From positions 20,767,068 to 20,831,067 of the forward strand of contig NC_090952.1 of NCBI RefSeq assembly GCF_040807025.1: 64,000 bases of DNA, given 5' to 3'. A model generated the notes under the pieces. The model ran no database searches. It was given only the letters and a program-made list of their open reading frames with translations, and was not told the DNA's origin. How positions within the stretch are numbered: the first letter of the stretch is position 1; each line of letters opens with the position of its first letter. A program made the translations under genes and the position numbers. This DNA is from Struthio camelus (taxonomy: Eukaryota; Chordata; Aves; Struthioniformes; Struthionidae). Positions 23,731-36,967 of the stretch are shown here, in pieces.

Positions 23731-24288
23731 TTGGTCATTGTCTGGGTGGCAACAGGAGTTTCTGTTGCAAGGGCCTTTGCAATGGCATCTTCAGCCGGAT
23801 CAGATATTTCCCAAAGCAGCATTCTACTGAATTCTTATACCCTGCTAGCCCGTAGTCCTACATTACCACTCCAGTATGTGCATCAGCCATTGCTACTGAT
23901 TATCTTAAACTCCGTGCAAAACACCTCCTTATCTGCACTAGGTACAAAAGACCATATCTGCATCTGCCGGAAGAGTTTATTCTATTTACAGGTCTCTTCT
24001 CTAGCTACAAATGGGTCAATTCCGCAGCAGGAACCACGTGACAGAATCTCTGGAAGGGACAGACTGTCCAATGAGAACGTTAATCAACACATTCAAGCAT
24101 ACAGATTGGTGCAGGGACAGCAAAACCTTCTTGGGGGAAATCTTCAGGATTATGCAAAACTCCCACCTGCAGAGTTCCTCCACCAGTTAGCCAAATTAGT
24201 CAAAAAGGTGGGTGGGAGTTCAGTCACCCAGTTTCAAGTCTGTTCCACGTCTCAGATTGGTTCATTGTCTCATTATGCAGATGACTAG
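23731..24288 (+). CDS. 185-codon open frame, unassigned, probably not a gene
   Basis: The longest ATG frame in the window. The first half is rich in S, L and T with no domain. The second half is more protein-like: EPRDRISGRDRLSNENVNQH, then QAYRLVQGQQNLLGGNLQDY, then a predicted helix near FLHQLAKLVKK. I recognise no family. The final YADD resembles the reverse-transcriptase Y-x-D-D box, but nothing else of a polymerase is present, so it is coincidental. No acceptor, donor or poly(A) signal in the plus sense supports expression. The local base composition is less AT-rich than the flanks, which lengthens frames by chance. The opposite strand shows LTR-like signals. Confidence 0.15.
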   Translation: MVIVWVATGVSVARAFAMASSAGSDISQSSILLNSYTLLARSPTLPLQYVHQPLLLIILNSVQNTSLSALGTKDHICICRKSLFYLQVSSLATNGSIPQQEPRDRISGRDRLSNENVNQHIQAYRLVQGQQNLLGGNLQDYAKLPPAEFLHQLAKLVKKVGGSSVTQFQVCSTSQIGSLSHYADD

Positions 24289-24300
24289 TTTAGGAGTTCC
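23960..24300 (-). mobile_element. Possible solo-LTR relic (weak)
   Basis: Read on the minus strand, two CCAAT boxes (at 24256-24260 and 24105-24109) precede an AATAAA (23976-23981) followed by CTCTTCC and a T/G-rich run. This order resembles the U3-R region of gammaretrovirus-like LTRs. No TATA box, defined TG...CA ends, primer-binding site, internal genes or target duplication were found, so the call is tentative. If real, it is a broken, non-coding remnant. Confidence 0.2.
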
Positions 24301-27129
24301 TGGATTACCCACAGAATTAATGACTTAAGAGCAGCAGGTGTGCGCACAAGCACAGCCCTGATATCCAGCTACGCTACAATTATAACTTATCCTTCTGTCT
24401 GGCTTACAACTTGAATTCCGTAGCTGCTGCAACAACTCCATCATGTAAAAATGTCATGTTAGGGCTTTCTGATTTTGTATAAAGCGTGGCTACTTACATT
24501 GCAGTTTTTCAACTGATCCAGAATCCAGAGCTAGGAGCAAAACCAGATTACATTTCCAGAAATCTTGCAATTTTGCCTTCCTCTACTAAAAGCTATTTTG
24601 GATGTGAGCTTCAGCCCAGCAAACCTTGTATATTTGAGTGCTCCCTAATCTCACCACAAATTGAAAAAAACTTTACAAGCAGCAGGACCAACTGCTAATG
24701 TACTAGATGTGTTTGGTTTGGTTTGTTTTTTTTTAAATAAACATTTCAGAAAGATCTATTAACTGAGAAGGTTCAGGTTGTTCCACATGAAAACAAAAAG
24801 TGTTCCATGTTGCTAGCCTGTCATCCCTCCTCCACGTCCTTCCAAGATTTACCAAGATTATTGGCTCACGTCATTCCAGTCAAAGATGTAAAGTGTACTA
24901 GGTTCATGAACTAGTCTGAATTAAGTGGCAATTAAATTATGTCTGCAGAAAATCTCATCTTCCCACTTTCATTACGGAATTTTAATAACTTCCAGGGAAT
25001 GTCTTATCCCCTCAGAATCCAGCTACCCTAGTTCATCACCCATTTTGTAATCCACTCTAAGAAGCCATAAAATAGAAGAGATTGAAACATGGAGACGTTC
25101 ACTTCATTTGGAGAGTCTTACTAGGTCTGCTTTTGCTTCCTTTCTTAGGAGACCTAATGCAGCAGGTGAGCATAGCAACGTAGTAGTGGAAGTCCACTGA
25201 TTTCAACTAAGACCAATATTTTTGTTAAAACTACATTATTTATTAAATTATATTATTTCCACCTGCAGCTTTAAAGAGAGCATGGCATCAAAATGAAGAT
25301 GACTTCTGTTAAGTGGAATTAAGTTTACCTGTGGCTTGAATCCAAAGGCACATGTTCTAAATAGGGATTGCTACTAATTTAGGATGGTGTCTGTCTCAAC
25401 AGAGCTAGTACACTGTTTGTTTTGCAATTAAAAATATAAATGTTTTGAGACACAAAAAGAAACTCCAGGAAGCAGATAAAAGCAGTTTCAGCTACAGCTC
25501 AAAACCAGCTCAAGATTTCAGCATCACTAAACTGTAGGAATGTTCAGCTCTAAGGACTGTGTTTCCTCATTTTATATTTACTGTTGACTTCCAGCGGTTT
25601 TTCTTTCTTGCACAGCGCGCAAAATGGTCTGCTAATGCCAGTTCCTTTGAAACAACTTTGGCTTTCTTCAGAAGCCATGGTTTCCACTAGCTTTTCTGAA
25701 TACTTACTAAAAACATAGTGCTATGTTTAGCTACTACACAATCGAAAAAGAACAGTACATCTTATGATACAAAATAAATATGTAAAGCATAGATTATTTA
25801 GTTTCCAAAGTGGAAAATTATGTTAAGATCACAAATCACTAAAAGTTATCATTAGCCCTCTGAAGAAGTTAAAGTGCTTCATAAAGTCTCTCCAAGTTCA
25901 CAGTGTCTCTCTCAAAATCACATGAAAGTGAAATGAATGTCATAGCTGTAATTATGAGACACCCCAAAATCAAAAGATGACTACAGCAGGAAGTAACTAA
26001 ACAAAACCAGCAAACTTCTCAGCTTACACCTACACATATTTATCAAAGAGCTTCAGAGAAGCAAAGCATGTTTTCCTGGTGTTTCTTTGAAATGGCTCCT
26101 CTAATAATTCTGACTCTATAACACCTTGGATTTATTCTAGCAATTAGACTCTGGTAGTGAAGAGGTCTAAACAAACATATACGAACACCCAAGAGAAGCT
26201 TCTATTAAGCAAAATGAAAACCTTGCGTGCGCAGGTTAACTAATACAGAAATAGACATATCAGTTGCCAGCTCTTAAGATATATTGTTTCTTGTGACGTA
26301 GTGGGAGTTGGATGCAGTCTTTAACTGATTTTATGGAGTGTGATGATGACGGTGAAATTTTAAGAATTAACTTAAGGTACATTTTAATCATTGTGTTAAA
26401 CCACTAGCCCTTGCAAACGAACATCTGTATAGCGTCCATCTCCTTCAAGACAGAAGCAACAACTGAGCGTTTTGTTCTGATGAGCTGCTCAATGTCACTT
26501 TCCCAGTTAAGGACCGTACTGTGAATCACCATCATGAAAGTCTATAAAAACAGGACAGGAACAAACTGGAACAGAAACTTAATTTTCGCTTATTCCTAGA
26601 AGTATTTCTCCCAGAAGAAATTAAGTGTCATCCCGACTGATATGAATATTATTCTGTGTTGTTCCTAGCCATCTGAAATTTAAGCAATTTCTGGTTTTGA
26701 TAGTCTTTGCAAGCCCAGAGTTTTGAAAAAAAAAAATAAAACCATCTTGATAAACAAAATCTGCTGTAAATCACTTGATCTAAGATTGAGATTTATCAGC
26801 TTTAAGCAGTCTTCTCCAGATTTTGAAGAGAAGCAGACTTCACTTCTCTACAGTAATTAGTTCTTCAGCAGTGAACGGGATTGATCAGTACCTGCAACTA
26901 TAGCCAAAATTTCAAACTGGCCGGTGGATTTACCTGTCAAATTCAAGATGTCTTGGATCTGAGGTTTCCAGAATGACAAAGCACAGGATCCACTAATTTC
27001 CATCTTCAAGTTCCCTCTCTGTACTCTGGCTTTAAGGCACAAGAACCGAGGTGCATCCAGAATGAGCGCTCACCTATGAAAACATGGCAGTTAGTTCTGC
27101 ATGAAAGCAATTACTTCTGTTCAAAATTT
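24301..27129. other. Non-coding stretch, nothing recognised
   Basis: A short imperfect palindrome ACTAGGTTCATGAACTAGT lies at about 24898-24916. No repeat family or exon could be supported. Confidence 0.5.
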
Positions 27130-27151
27130 AAAAAAAAAAAAAAAAAAAAAA
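27130..27151. repeat. Poly(A) tract, 22 nt
   Basis: Longest pure A run of the window, directly after CAAAATTT. No retroposed body recognised beside it. Confidence 0.9.
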
Positions 27152-27992
27152 GGAACAAGTTCTTTATCTAAAAGAGATCATCCCAAAACATTCTCCTTCC
27201 TGGTTCAGGAATACTGAATTACAATGGGAATATTCATTAGCAAAGTATATCAGTGGTAGTCAAAGCACTCAGTCTGTGGTCTAGAGGGATAGGAAAAAAA
27301 ACAGGAAAACAAAACTTTTAAAGCGTAAGGTCTGGAAGAAATGGAAATGAGCTAGAATTTGTATTCTGAAGAAGAACTGAAACAGAGCAGGAGAAGAAAA
27401 CACAGCTGCTTCAAGAATACAAATGCTAAATTTATTGATGCAAGAGAGGACAGTATGATTAAGCTGTTTAATGTACTGTGTAAAGCACCAGAACAGTTGG
27501 CTTAATATATTTAACCAGGAAAGCTGAAAAAACATGAGTTCAGGCTCTAGTATGATCGTAAGTGGGTGGTCTCCCCATTCTTTGCCTGAGATTTGTTTTC
27601 AACTCTTTTACTTTTTTCCCCTCTTGCACTCACACCTGACAAAGTTTTACTACAGTACAGAAGTAGCTCAATAACAAAACTGCAGGTTCCAGTCAACGCC
27701 GAGTTCTAGCTAGCCATATGATACCGTGTGTATTCCTAACATGCAGCTGCACAGCCCAAGCCAAGTTAGAGGCTTGTTCACCCCAGCGGTTACCAGAGCC
27801 TTTAATTATTGTACTGCATTTTTATGCAGTTAACCTCAGCTAAAGTTCCTTCAAAAAGCAAAACAGAGCAGAAGCTACTTTAAAAAAACCCTTAAATTTA
27901 CACAGGAAAGGGAATATATGTTTCTTTAAGGAGAGGGGAAAAAAATGAAAGGAATTAATGTTGCTGATGAACTCTTAACAATACAGATAAAA

Positions 27993-28017
27993 GGGACCGG
28001 GGGGGTGGGGTGGGGGG
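27993..28017 (+). promoter_or_regulatory. G-quadruplex motif
   Basis: Runs of 3, 7, 4 and 6 G separated by ACC, T and T satisfy the canonical four-run, short-loop G-quadruplex pattern on the plus strand. It lies about 130 bp left of the TA-rich cluster, so strongly G-rich and strongly melting-prone DNA are neighbours. Confidence 0.65.
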
Positions 28018-28148
28018 TGACCCAAGATAGTTTCCACTAGATTTTAACTGTATGTTTTCAGTGTAAACATGTTTTTTCCTCACCAGGTCTTGAATTTGGT
28101 TGCTTTCATCATCCTCAGAGAAAAAGTTAACACTATTGTCTACTACTT

Positions 28149-28165
28149 TATATATATATATATAA
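28149..28165. repeat. (TA)n microsatellite
   Basis: Eight uninterrupted TA units. Melting-prone. Confidence 0.9.
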
Positions 28166-28310
28166 TCTACTGCTTACCCTCTAAAGAGCTGCAACGGGTA
28201 AGGAAGAAGGGGCGCCTCAGATTTTGTTTTCCTAGACAGAAAAGGACATGGCAGGGGTAGGATAGAATCATGGCCAGCCAATTAATAAGAGGCCACTGAA
28301 GCCTTTTATT

Positions 28311-28402
28311 CATATAAATATATGTATAGATATATAGATATATATAAATATATATATAGATATACTGTGCATTTATATACCCAACATATACATATATACA
28401 CC
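28311..28402. repeat. TA/GATA-like degenerate microsatellite
   Basis: Interleaved ATATAG, ATATAA and ATATAC units. The 66-codon plus frame that begins here (YRYIDIYKYIYRY...) is a translation of the repeat, not a gene. Confidence 0.85.
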
Positions 28403-31400
28403 CCGTATAGAGAGAACATCATCCAGGAGCACTATGTGAGAGAGAGAACCAAACGAACACATCCACAAGAACAGTTTCTGTTCTCACAGCCACATCACAT
28501 TCATACAATCAATAAGAGCTGAATCTGAATCACTGAGCACTGAAAGCGATCCGTGTATGCCTTAAGGAATGTATCACTGAAGAATGGTAGACTGCTTGTG
28601 ACATAGGCCAATAACTGGTCCTCTCAAGAGAGAATGCTCTAGAGAACAACTGTCATTTCTCTGCAGGGAGTAAATGAGCAAAACTCTGCTCACTGGGACT
28701 CTCTTTTTCTTCCACACTGAGGAATTCAGTTCACTGGAAACACTCTTCTTCCACATTACATACGCACCAGTGAAAGTAGAAGAGATTGTCTTGCTCCTTC
28801 TGCCTTAAGGACAGAATAACCTTCAAGCTATTCCTCGTGAAGTTATGCCTTAAAACATCTTATAAAAAGTGGAAAAAATCAAATATGACATGGAACAGCA
28901 TCATTTATGTAGCATCCATGAATAAAGTACTCCACCGTCAAGTGATGAGCGTGCAGGCATTACACAAATCAAACTCTTTTCAGTCACATAATGTGTTACA
29001 AAACAGATCCATGGGAAGGTTTTGCAAATGCTAGGCTCCTTCCATCATCAGTAGAGGTTAAGCACTGGAGAGTACCACCCTCTTTCTATTGACTATTGAC
29101 AAAACCTAAGATCAAAAAACAAGCCTTTGTGACTACTGCTACACGTGCTGAAACAACGTATGTGCTTACAATTAGCACAAAATCTAAAGAATTAAAGTTG
29201 CCTGTGGTCAGTTAAACACCAGCCTCAGCTAAGTTGTGCAGCTTCAGTACAAAAAGAACGTTGCCACAGCACCAGGGAATTTACAAACTGGTAAAGCAGA
29301 AGGGGCGGGGGATTAAGTTAACATCATTAGAAGCAACTAATATCCTTCTGCAAAAGTATAATTCAACATTTCATTGAACAGGCAGGTAATGAAACTTCTC
29401 ATTTGTTTGAATGTCATTTGCCAAAAACTATCCTGTGACAGTCACTGTCAACCAAGCTACTGCTGTTTTGTTCGTCTCAGTGTAATGATTTGTGTTGGGC
29501 AGGAGAAGAGTCTTTAATTTCTAAAAATACCATAAATTACAAAAAATGTGTTCTATACTTTCATTTAGACTGCAAATGCGGTAAGTTGCTTTTATATCAC
29601 TTCAAATTTTTTCTTAGCTCACTGTATAACTAGTTACCCTAAAATGAATGACAAAGTTAATCTTCCAAAAGTAATATTATCAGTGTATTTTTCCTTGTAT
29701 TCCCCTGCTATCTTCTGTTCTTTCAGTTCCAGCTTTTCACTTGTAACGGCCTATAGCTCTACTGCAGGCTTCCTGGAGGAGAAACAAATTTGGGCCAGCT
29801 TGCTGAATAACCTCAGTAATGTTCAGTCACTCAGAACCTCTCCATCTGTGTGTCCGTCCATCCAGAGAACCAGATGCTCCGAACAAACGCCTTATCCACC
29901 TTGCCTGACGTATCAATATCTGAAATATGTTGCTACCGCAACTACAGTTTTCAACCTTACATACAAAGCCAGCAACTGACCTGCCTGGACCCCTCAACTG
30001 CTTAGTCACCTGCTCAGGGATAGCATTTTGTTTATGAGTCAAACTTTCTGCCACTAGAGCTGTGCGCAAACTACTTTTAATATGGTATTTTTTTCCCAAA
30101 GACGATGACATCACTAACAGGAAGTATTGTAATTAAAACTAATAGAGAGCAGCCATTTTCACTGAGCAAGAAGAGAAGTTCACCAAATACACACAGAATA
30201 TACACAGAATAAATATATTTCATCAGAATGAAAAACTAAGGTTTCTATGCATCTTTATTGATATATTTCTTCCACTGGTAGGCATTTAGACAGCTCATTT
30301 TATTACTGAAATTAGATAATGAGAAAATTATTAAAACTTCTTTTAAACACAGCTACGTTCCACAAATACAGGTTGCAGAAATATTTATGCCAAGAGCTTG
30401 ATGATTAAATGTGAATTTGCTTCAGCAGAGATGATGAAATGTCCTGGATTCTTTGTTGCACAGCTGTGCAGGTCTTTTTTTTTTTTTATTCTGCAGGAAG
30501 ATTCATGCACAGGATCTGAATCATTCTGACAGCAACAGCTAAACACTTTCCAAAATATTTGGCTAAGAACCTCACATTTCTCTTAAAATACCTTAAAAGA
30601 AAGTCTCCTAATTAAAAGAAAAAAAAATGGCATGCGTTATAACATCTTTTGTGAGGAACTTAATTATGTTTTATTATCTTAAATCTTGGCAAGTTTTCTC
30701 TGGTATACCCAGCTGACTGAGCCAGTTCTGATCAGAAGCTTCAGCCCAGCTTAGCAAAAGATATTTGTAAAGCCGGGTTCTTAGAAACAAAGAATTATGA
30801 ATATGCATTTCGAGGCTCTACTAAAGTACAAAGTTAGCAGGCAAATCACATTTCTAGTTTACATCTGCCAGACAGAAACTTCCCACCATATTACGTTTCA
30901 AAGCATTACAAAAGGGATCTTCATTATATAGTATATAGTTAACAGAGTACTGTGATTAATCCTGCGTTAAGCATCTTCAATGCAAATATAACTAAAGCGG
31001 TAAGAATCCTGTAGGGTCAGATTTACAGTGACTATACTGTCAAAACTCCCAAAAGAGTGAAAACTTAATGAACTTCAGTATTTTCTTTCATCCAGGAAGT
31101 TGGCTGAAAACTCCTCAGATTATAGCCAAGTGCTTTAGTAAGTATGGCACATCTAGTTGTTAATGAAAAATAGTAATCATATAATCACACGCCACATAAC
31201 CCAATGAGCTGTGTTAATGAATAACATTTGCAAAAGGTGTCTTAAGCATTTTAGGAGCTTAATTTTTAGTTGTTGAGATAAATATTCTGTGACTTAAACA
31301 CTTGTAACAGTGAAACCCCTGCCTTGGGCAGGTATTCACTGCTGGAACATCTGTGGAAGCTGAAGTTACTGCTTCCCGACTGTTTGTTAGCATTACTACT

Positions 31401-33920
31401 TTACCAAAGGTTGCCAGCCCCACAGAACGGGATGCTGCTTAACCAGCAGAATGCAAACATTCCCTCATCTGTTTCAGTATGAAGTTAGCCACACTAACTT
31501 AAATGCAACTGTTCGTGCATTCTGCTGAATCAAAAGAGCGAGCAGAAATTCTGGCTACAAATGAAAAGCTCAGCGTTGTGAACGTTTTTGCAAAATGGTA
31601 AGAATCAGATACAAGGTCTTTAGGACTTTTAAACTCATCTGAATGTTTGTCTGCACCTTTCTCTTCTGAAACAGCTTTAAAATGTTGGTATTATCAATCT
31701 TTAAGTGATTTGCTTCATTAGGCCTAAGTTAGATCTTTGTTGCCAGGAATTTACAGCTGCTGCAGTGAAAAAATCAATAGCAAAACTCTACAAGACTCCT
31801 GCAGCAGCAGAAAAAGTATCCAAAAAAAGTGGCCGTGACACTACACATCACTATTCTGCAGGTACTTGTAATTCCTTTATGTTGTGTTGATGTAAATTGA
31901 TACAGGAGAGCTAATAAAAACATTCAAGCAGAAAATCTGCAATTCTGTCAGGGGCTTATCCCATGTCGTTGTTTGAGCTTTCCTCAAAGTTCGCATCTAG
32001 AAATTATCGTGGCACTGTTCTGCGTTCAGACCTGAGGAGGAGCCCAGATCGGAACGTTCTGGACTGGATTCTCTGGTCTATTAAAACCATTTGTCCCCAG
32101 TAAGCAACGCAAAAGGGACATGTTGGAGCGGGCATGTAAGAATTCTAACCACTCGTTATGGACAGCTGGCAAATAACTTTGCCGTCCACTTCACAACGAT
32201 GGGGTAAGCTGACAGAGAAACCATGTCAACGACATAGCTTGAGCAGAACGGAGCAACAATCAGGAACAGGAAAAAACTGCGCTGTGCCCAGTCCTTGCCA
32301 TCTGGAAGCCTTTGGCCAGAGGCACAAGATTTGACCCCAGCAACTGCAGTCTGTATCAGAACTAGATGTCTGTGCATCATGAAACTGCACCCAATTTCTT
32401 ACAGCCACAATCTCCAATTGCAGTCTGAATTGCATGAATACAGCATTGAAATTACGTGAAGGGAAAAACTCCTGTTCAGAGAATATCCTTGATAAAGCAG
32501 CAGACTGACTTGTGTCAGTTAGGCCTTGAGAGAGATGTTTGAGAGAGGTAGGACAGTTTAAGCCTTACAGTTGGACTCATTTATAAATGTGACCCTGACA
32601 TACAATATTCAATAAAAGCTGTGCTTTTATATCTGATTTCCATCTTTCAGCTGAGACATTAGCATTCCTTATTCAGTGTTCTTCTCTCTCAAGAATTACC
32701 TCAGATTAATTGGCACTGTATAAAATAAGTTGCTGGGTGCACAATGGTAACCATGGTAGCCTTCACGCGGTCTTCAAAATGCATACGTAATTCAGGCCTC
32801 AGGAAAACATAATTAGTATGTCGCATAATATAATATCTCTAAATGCATCACCATGGTATGCAATACACACAATCAAAGCAAACGATGCCTACAGACGACC
32901 TCCACTGAACTAGGGTACCGTTAGTGGGCAGTTACGTTACGAATGAACATACTATTAAGGAGTTTTGCTGCAGCATCCCTGACTTGCCTAACTTCTTGCC
33001 TCTTCTTTAACCGTTTGTTTTCTTTATGATCAAAAGGTGGCAGTGTTTCACTTATTATCAACTGGGTTTTAAAAGTCAACAAAACTGTACTCAAACAGGA
33101 ATAGTAAATTTTATTCCTAGCCAAGCCAGAAAGCGATGTATCATTAACCATTGTGCTTACTAGGTCCCAGTATTTGGGTGACGATACTTTCAGTTAAAGT
33201 GACACAAATATTAAAATAGAGTTTAAGTAATAACCTAATAAGATGTTTCAAAGAAGCATTCACATACACCTTATGAGGAAAATTTAAAAGGCATGTGCAG
33301 CTTAAAAATAAATTATGTTCTACAAAAGCTTCTTTTACTCATTACATATAATGAGGCCTTATTCAAGATACTTCTGACTGATTTTTATGTGGAGAATGAA
33401 CTTCAGCATTTGACTCTGTTTTTTTTATGGCTCCTATGAAGGATAGGAGTTTTATACAAGACAATCACTGGTATGCAGTCAGTGAAAGTTTCACTCGTCT
33501 AGCTGCCCAGAAGATGCTGTCAAGCCATTCAAGATTTTCATAGATGCTCATTTCAAGAAATATAACTTATATGAGGTGACTTGCACAATTCATTTGAAGA
33601 TTTGTCAGTCAAGAATATTGCAGTCATCCCAAACATCTCTCAATAAAATCTTAATACCACAACCGCATGAGTTCTGTCAGTACACAGGAAAGCATGGAAG
33701 AAACAGTGGGCTGCTGTTGTTTTTCTAGTTAGTTTATTAACAGCAGTTATATTATGTATTTTAATGGAACAAGGTAGGAATTATCTGCTACCCTAGTGCT
33801 GGGCCCACTCCTGTGATTGCCAAACACAGGATGTCCCTCACCCAAACATTCAGTTGCTAAAACATTCCAAAAACTCATTTTTCCGTAAGATACCAAATGA
33901 GAAAGAAACCAAGTGACCCA
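28403..33920. other. Non-coding stretch, nothing recognised
   Basis: Contains a T13 tract at 30475-30487 and a 14-bp palindrome at 30457-30470. Frames of 95-111 codons on opposite strands overlap at 29644-30114 with no family likeness. A minus-strand pair at 32156-32435 is locally less AT-rich but unrecognised. Confidence 0.5.
30457..30470. repeat. 14-bp perfect palindrome with E-box
   Basis: TGCACAGCTGTGCA is fully self-complementary and centred on a CAGCTG E-box. A T13 run follows four bases later. Confidence 0.7.
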
Positions 33921-33962
33921 AAACAAAAAAAAAAAAAAAAACCAAAAAAAAACCAAAAAAAA
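33921..33962. repeat. A-rich tract with CC interruptions
   Basis: AAAC followed by long A runs interrupted twice by CC. Low-complexity; it explains the 69-codon F/W-rich minus-strand frame that crosses it. Confidence 0.9.
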
Positions 33963-34771
33963 GGATTTCTCCTAGTGTTTCCTAAGGAGATGATTGCTTT
34001 TCAGTAACAGCAGTAAATATGACTACTTAACGTAATTCTGGATGACTGACTGCTTGCTACAGAGTTACAGGAAAAGCTGATAGCTAAAGAAAAGGGAAAG
34101 ACAAGAAAGAGAGGAAGATAGTCTATATAAGAAGCATCCTTACAAATGAAGTAATTGTCAGGTTTCTAACATAGAAAATGGCACGCTCTGATACCAAATC
34201 TGGCATTGTGATTATTCTGCCAAGGCTGAGGAGAAGAAATTCAAGTAAGAGATTGAGAGGAAAAAGGAAAGAAGAAATTGTCAACTGCTGCCAGCTAATA
34301 GACGGTAAATGAATATTAGCTGCAAAAAGCAAGGAGAGAGCTGCTTCTCAACAAAACAGTAACAACAAGAGTAAGGAGATGTCCAAATGCACATACAGGA
34401 TAGTCAGTACATAGCAGGCATGAAGGTCATTTACTTCCTCGTGTGGATACATATTGATCTTTAGTTTAGTGATATACTATAAATTCTACTTTTATTTAAG
34501 TATGGGACATCTGTATGTCAAGATGATAAGCCGACATCCATAGCAACTCAGATAAAAATATTAAAAAGAAAACAGGTTTGGAATACAAAATCAACGTATT
34601 AAATATAATCGGAAATAGCTTCATGGCAGTTAGTCTATCTTAAACTGAGATCCTTATTAATTTTCATGTTTATAAGATGTACTTTAGTTTTATTTCCTCT
34701 ACATATGCATGACTAGAAATATTTTCCAGCTCATAACAAAGACTGTTAAGCTGTTGCAGAGTTGGTCTTTT

Positions 34772-34806
34772 GGGGTTTTTTTTGTTTGTTTGTTTGTTTG
34801 TTTTTT
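34772..34806. repeat. (TTTG)n microsatellite
   Basis: A T8 run followed by five TTTG units and T6. It is the second TTTG array of the window. Confidence 0.9.
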
Positions 34807-36929
34807 AAGCGCGTTCTGGTTCTGACAGTATTCTTTGACCATTCCTTCGTAACAAGGACATGCTACGGACACCTTTTTCCTTTTTATTCTTCGCATATGG
34901 CAGTGCTGTGATCAGAACAGAATGAACAAACAGACCTTTCCAGCCAAACACGGCAATACCAGGTGACAGCCTTGTATCCCAGTCTGCTGAGATAACAGAT
35001 GTAGATCTCCATTTCAGGCATTCATGGCAAAAGGTAGCATTATGATCATGAAATTCCAGGCGTATGTATGCTGACAATCCACATGCCTCTCATTCCACAC
35101 ATTTTGTCGTTTGGATGTGCGGGGGCTGGAAGGAAACAGCGTCTCTTTCAAGTGAGAGTGCTGTAGAACAAATTTTCAGGCAACAATGTCATTGATTTCA
35201 ATCAAACAGAATCACAAAAAATGCCCTCATTTAATGCGTTAAGGCTTAAATAGACATATCACACTTTTCAATATGGCCATTGTAAAACTGATTGAGGAAA
35301 AAAATAGGGAGAATTGGTATGAGACTAGCATTTTAATTTGGAAAAACCTTACTAAAACATCATGCTAGTTCAGGAGAAGCTATTTTTTAGCTGCGTGTAG
35401 GTGATAACAAGCAACTATTTCATGCAATTGTCCTGGTAGTTATTTATCATCAGATGAATGCTACATGAAACTAACTTTTCATTTTCATATGGGGTTTTTT
35501 TTATACAGCAAATGAAAAACACAGCCAGCCAGACAACAGTGCTATGCAGGATACTCATATTGTGCCTTCTCTCATACCATGCTTGAAAAAAATCACGCAG
35601 ACTTAGTGATAATTTTGAAAGTGTTCAAAACGCTTTTAATGTTAGGAGTTATTTTCCTTCCTTTGAGAGTGGTGACATTATTAACGTAATTAAATACATG
35701 CATGTCCCAATAATTCCCCTAGTCTACAAGTACAAGCAGAGCCTCGTGCGAGGTGCCACACAAACATGTTATGTAGTCAATCCTTTGTCCCAAGAGCTGG
35801 AACTAAATACAGTCAATGTATAGCACGGATGCAAGTTCAAATCCCAAAGTTCATATTTAAAATAAATGGCAAATCTTATGGTGATTTATATTCCGAATTT
35901 TAACCTCTTTCATGAGGGTGAAAATCACATGACATTTTCAGTCAACTTTCATTCTAAGACTCCTTCTGCTTACTTTTGAAAAATATTAATTTCTTCTTTT
36001 TGTTAAGCAAGATACCATCAGAGAAAGATCAGGATAAATAAAATGAAGTACCGTATGTAACAGTCACATACAACACGGACATTCAGGGAAACAAGTAGTG
36101 GCTTAATGCTGCCTGAAAAATAAGGCCTCCATTAGGGAAATAGCTAGTGGCAGTAACAGCCCAAGTGACAACAGGCAAAAGACATGGTAAAAAGCCTGCC
36201 ACTAAGGGGAATAATTACAAATTTTGACAGCCATTACTACCGACTTGTTTTTAGTAAATCACATTGTAGAAGCTGTGCCTTGTCTCCGAAGATCTTCTAA
36301 TTACTATCAGCAACGTTATGTTCGTAGGTGCATATTCTGTGATATCAAATTATACTCATTTATAAATCTATTTAAGCATGCCGATTGGATCTATTTTAAA
36401 ATAAGAATATCTAAGCTATATTGTAAAATGCAGTAATGATAACTGCTATACCACTGAGAAATAAACAGGCACCCAAGAACCGAGTCTTTTCTTTAAGCAA
36501 CCTTGATTTACAAATACTGTCATTTTTCACTAAAGCTCTGAGCTGTCATTCCGGATAAGCTGTCATTTTACTAACACACAGCAACATGAGCTCCACAGTA
36601 ATTTTGCAGATTAAGAAGCAAAATATTCATGTCCTATTTGAATGCATTAAAAAATTGTAAGGGAAATGTGTGAGTGTTGGTTAATTTAGTAATGTAGCTT
36701 GTCTTCTGAGGCATTTCAGTGGGAACTGCAAACCCAAACATTTGCATTACATCAACCGACTTTTTTTTTGGATACTTTCCATGTTATTGCTATTTATTCA
36801 GAAAAGAAATTTTCATATGTAATTCACGGCCCTTGTTAAGAGTTCACTTTCCTTTAAGAAAGTGTTAATCATGTAAATGTTTACTGCAAGTTCACAGGTT
36901 ATCAGTTTCTGGAAAGCAGAGGGGAGAGG

Positions 36930-36967
36930 CCGAGTCAGACACCACAGCGCAGCGGCGTCGTGGAAAT
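36930..36967. other. Isolated CpG cluster
   Basis: About five CpG dinucleotides fall within roughly 35 bp (GGCCGAGTC then AGCGCAGCGGCGTCGTGG) in a region where CpG is otherwise rare. It is too short for a CpG island. Unmethylated germline status, recent origin or constraint are possible reasons. Confidence 0.5.

Noticed and set aside
24277..24288. YADD at the end of the 185-codon frame as a reverse-transcriptase catalytic box
   Set aside because: No other reverse-transcriptase motif precedes it and the frame ends immediately after. Four residues are not evidence.
28322..28522. 66-codon Tyr/Ile-rich frame
   Set aside because: It is a translation of the TA-rich microsatellite.
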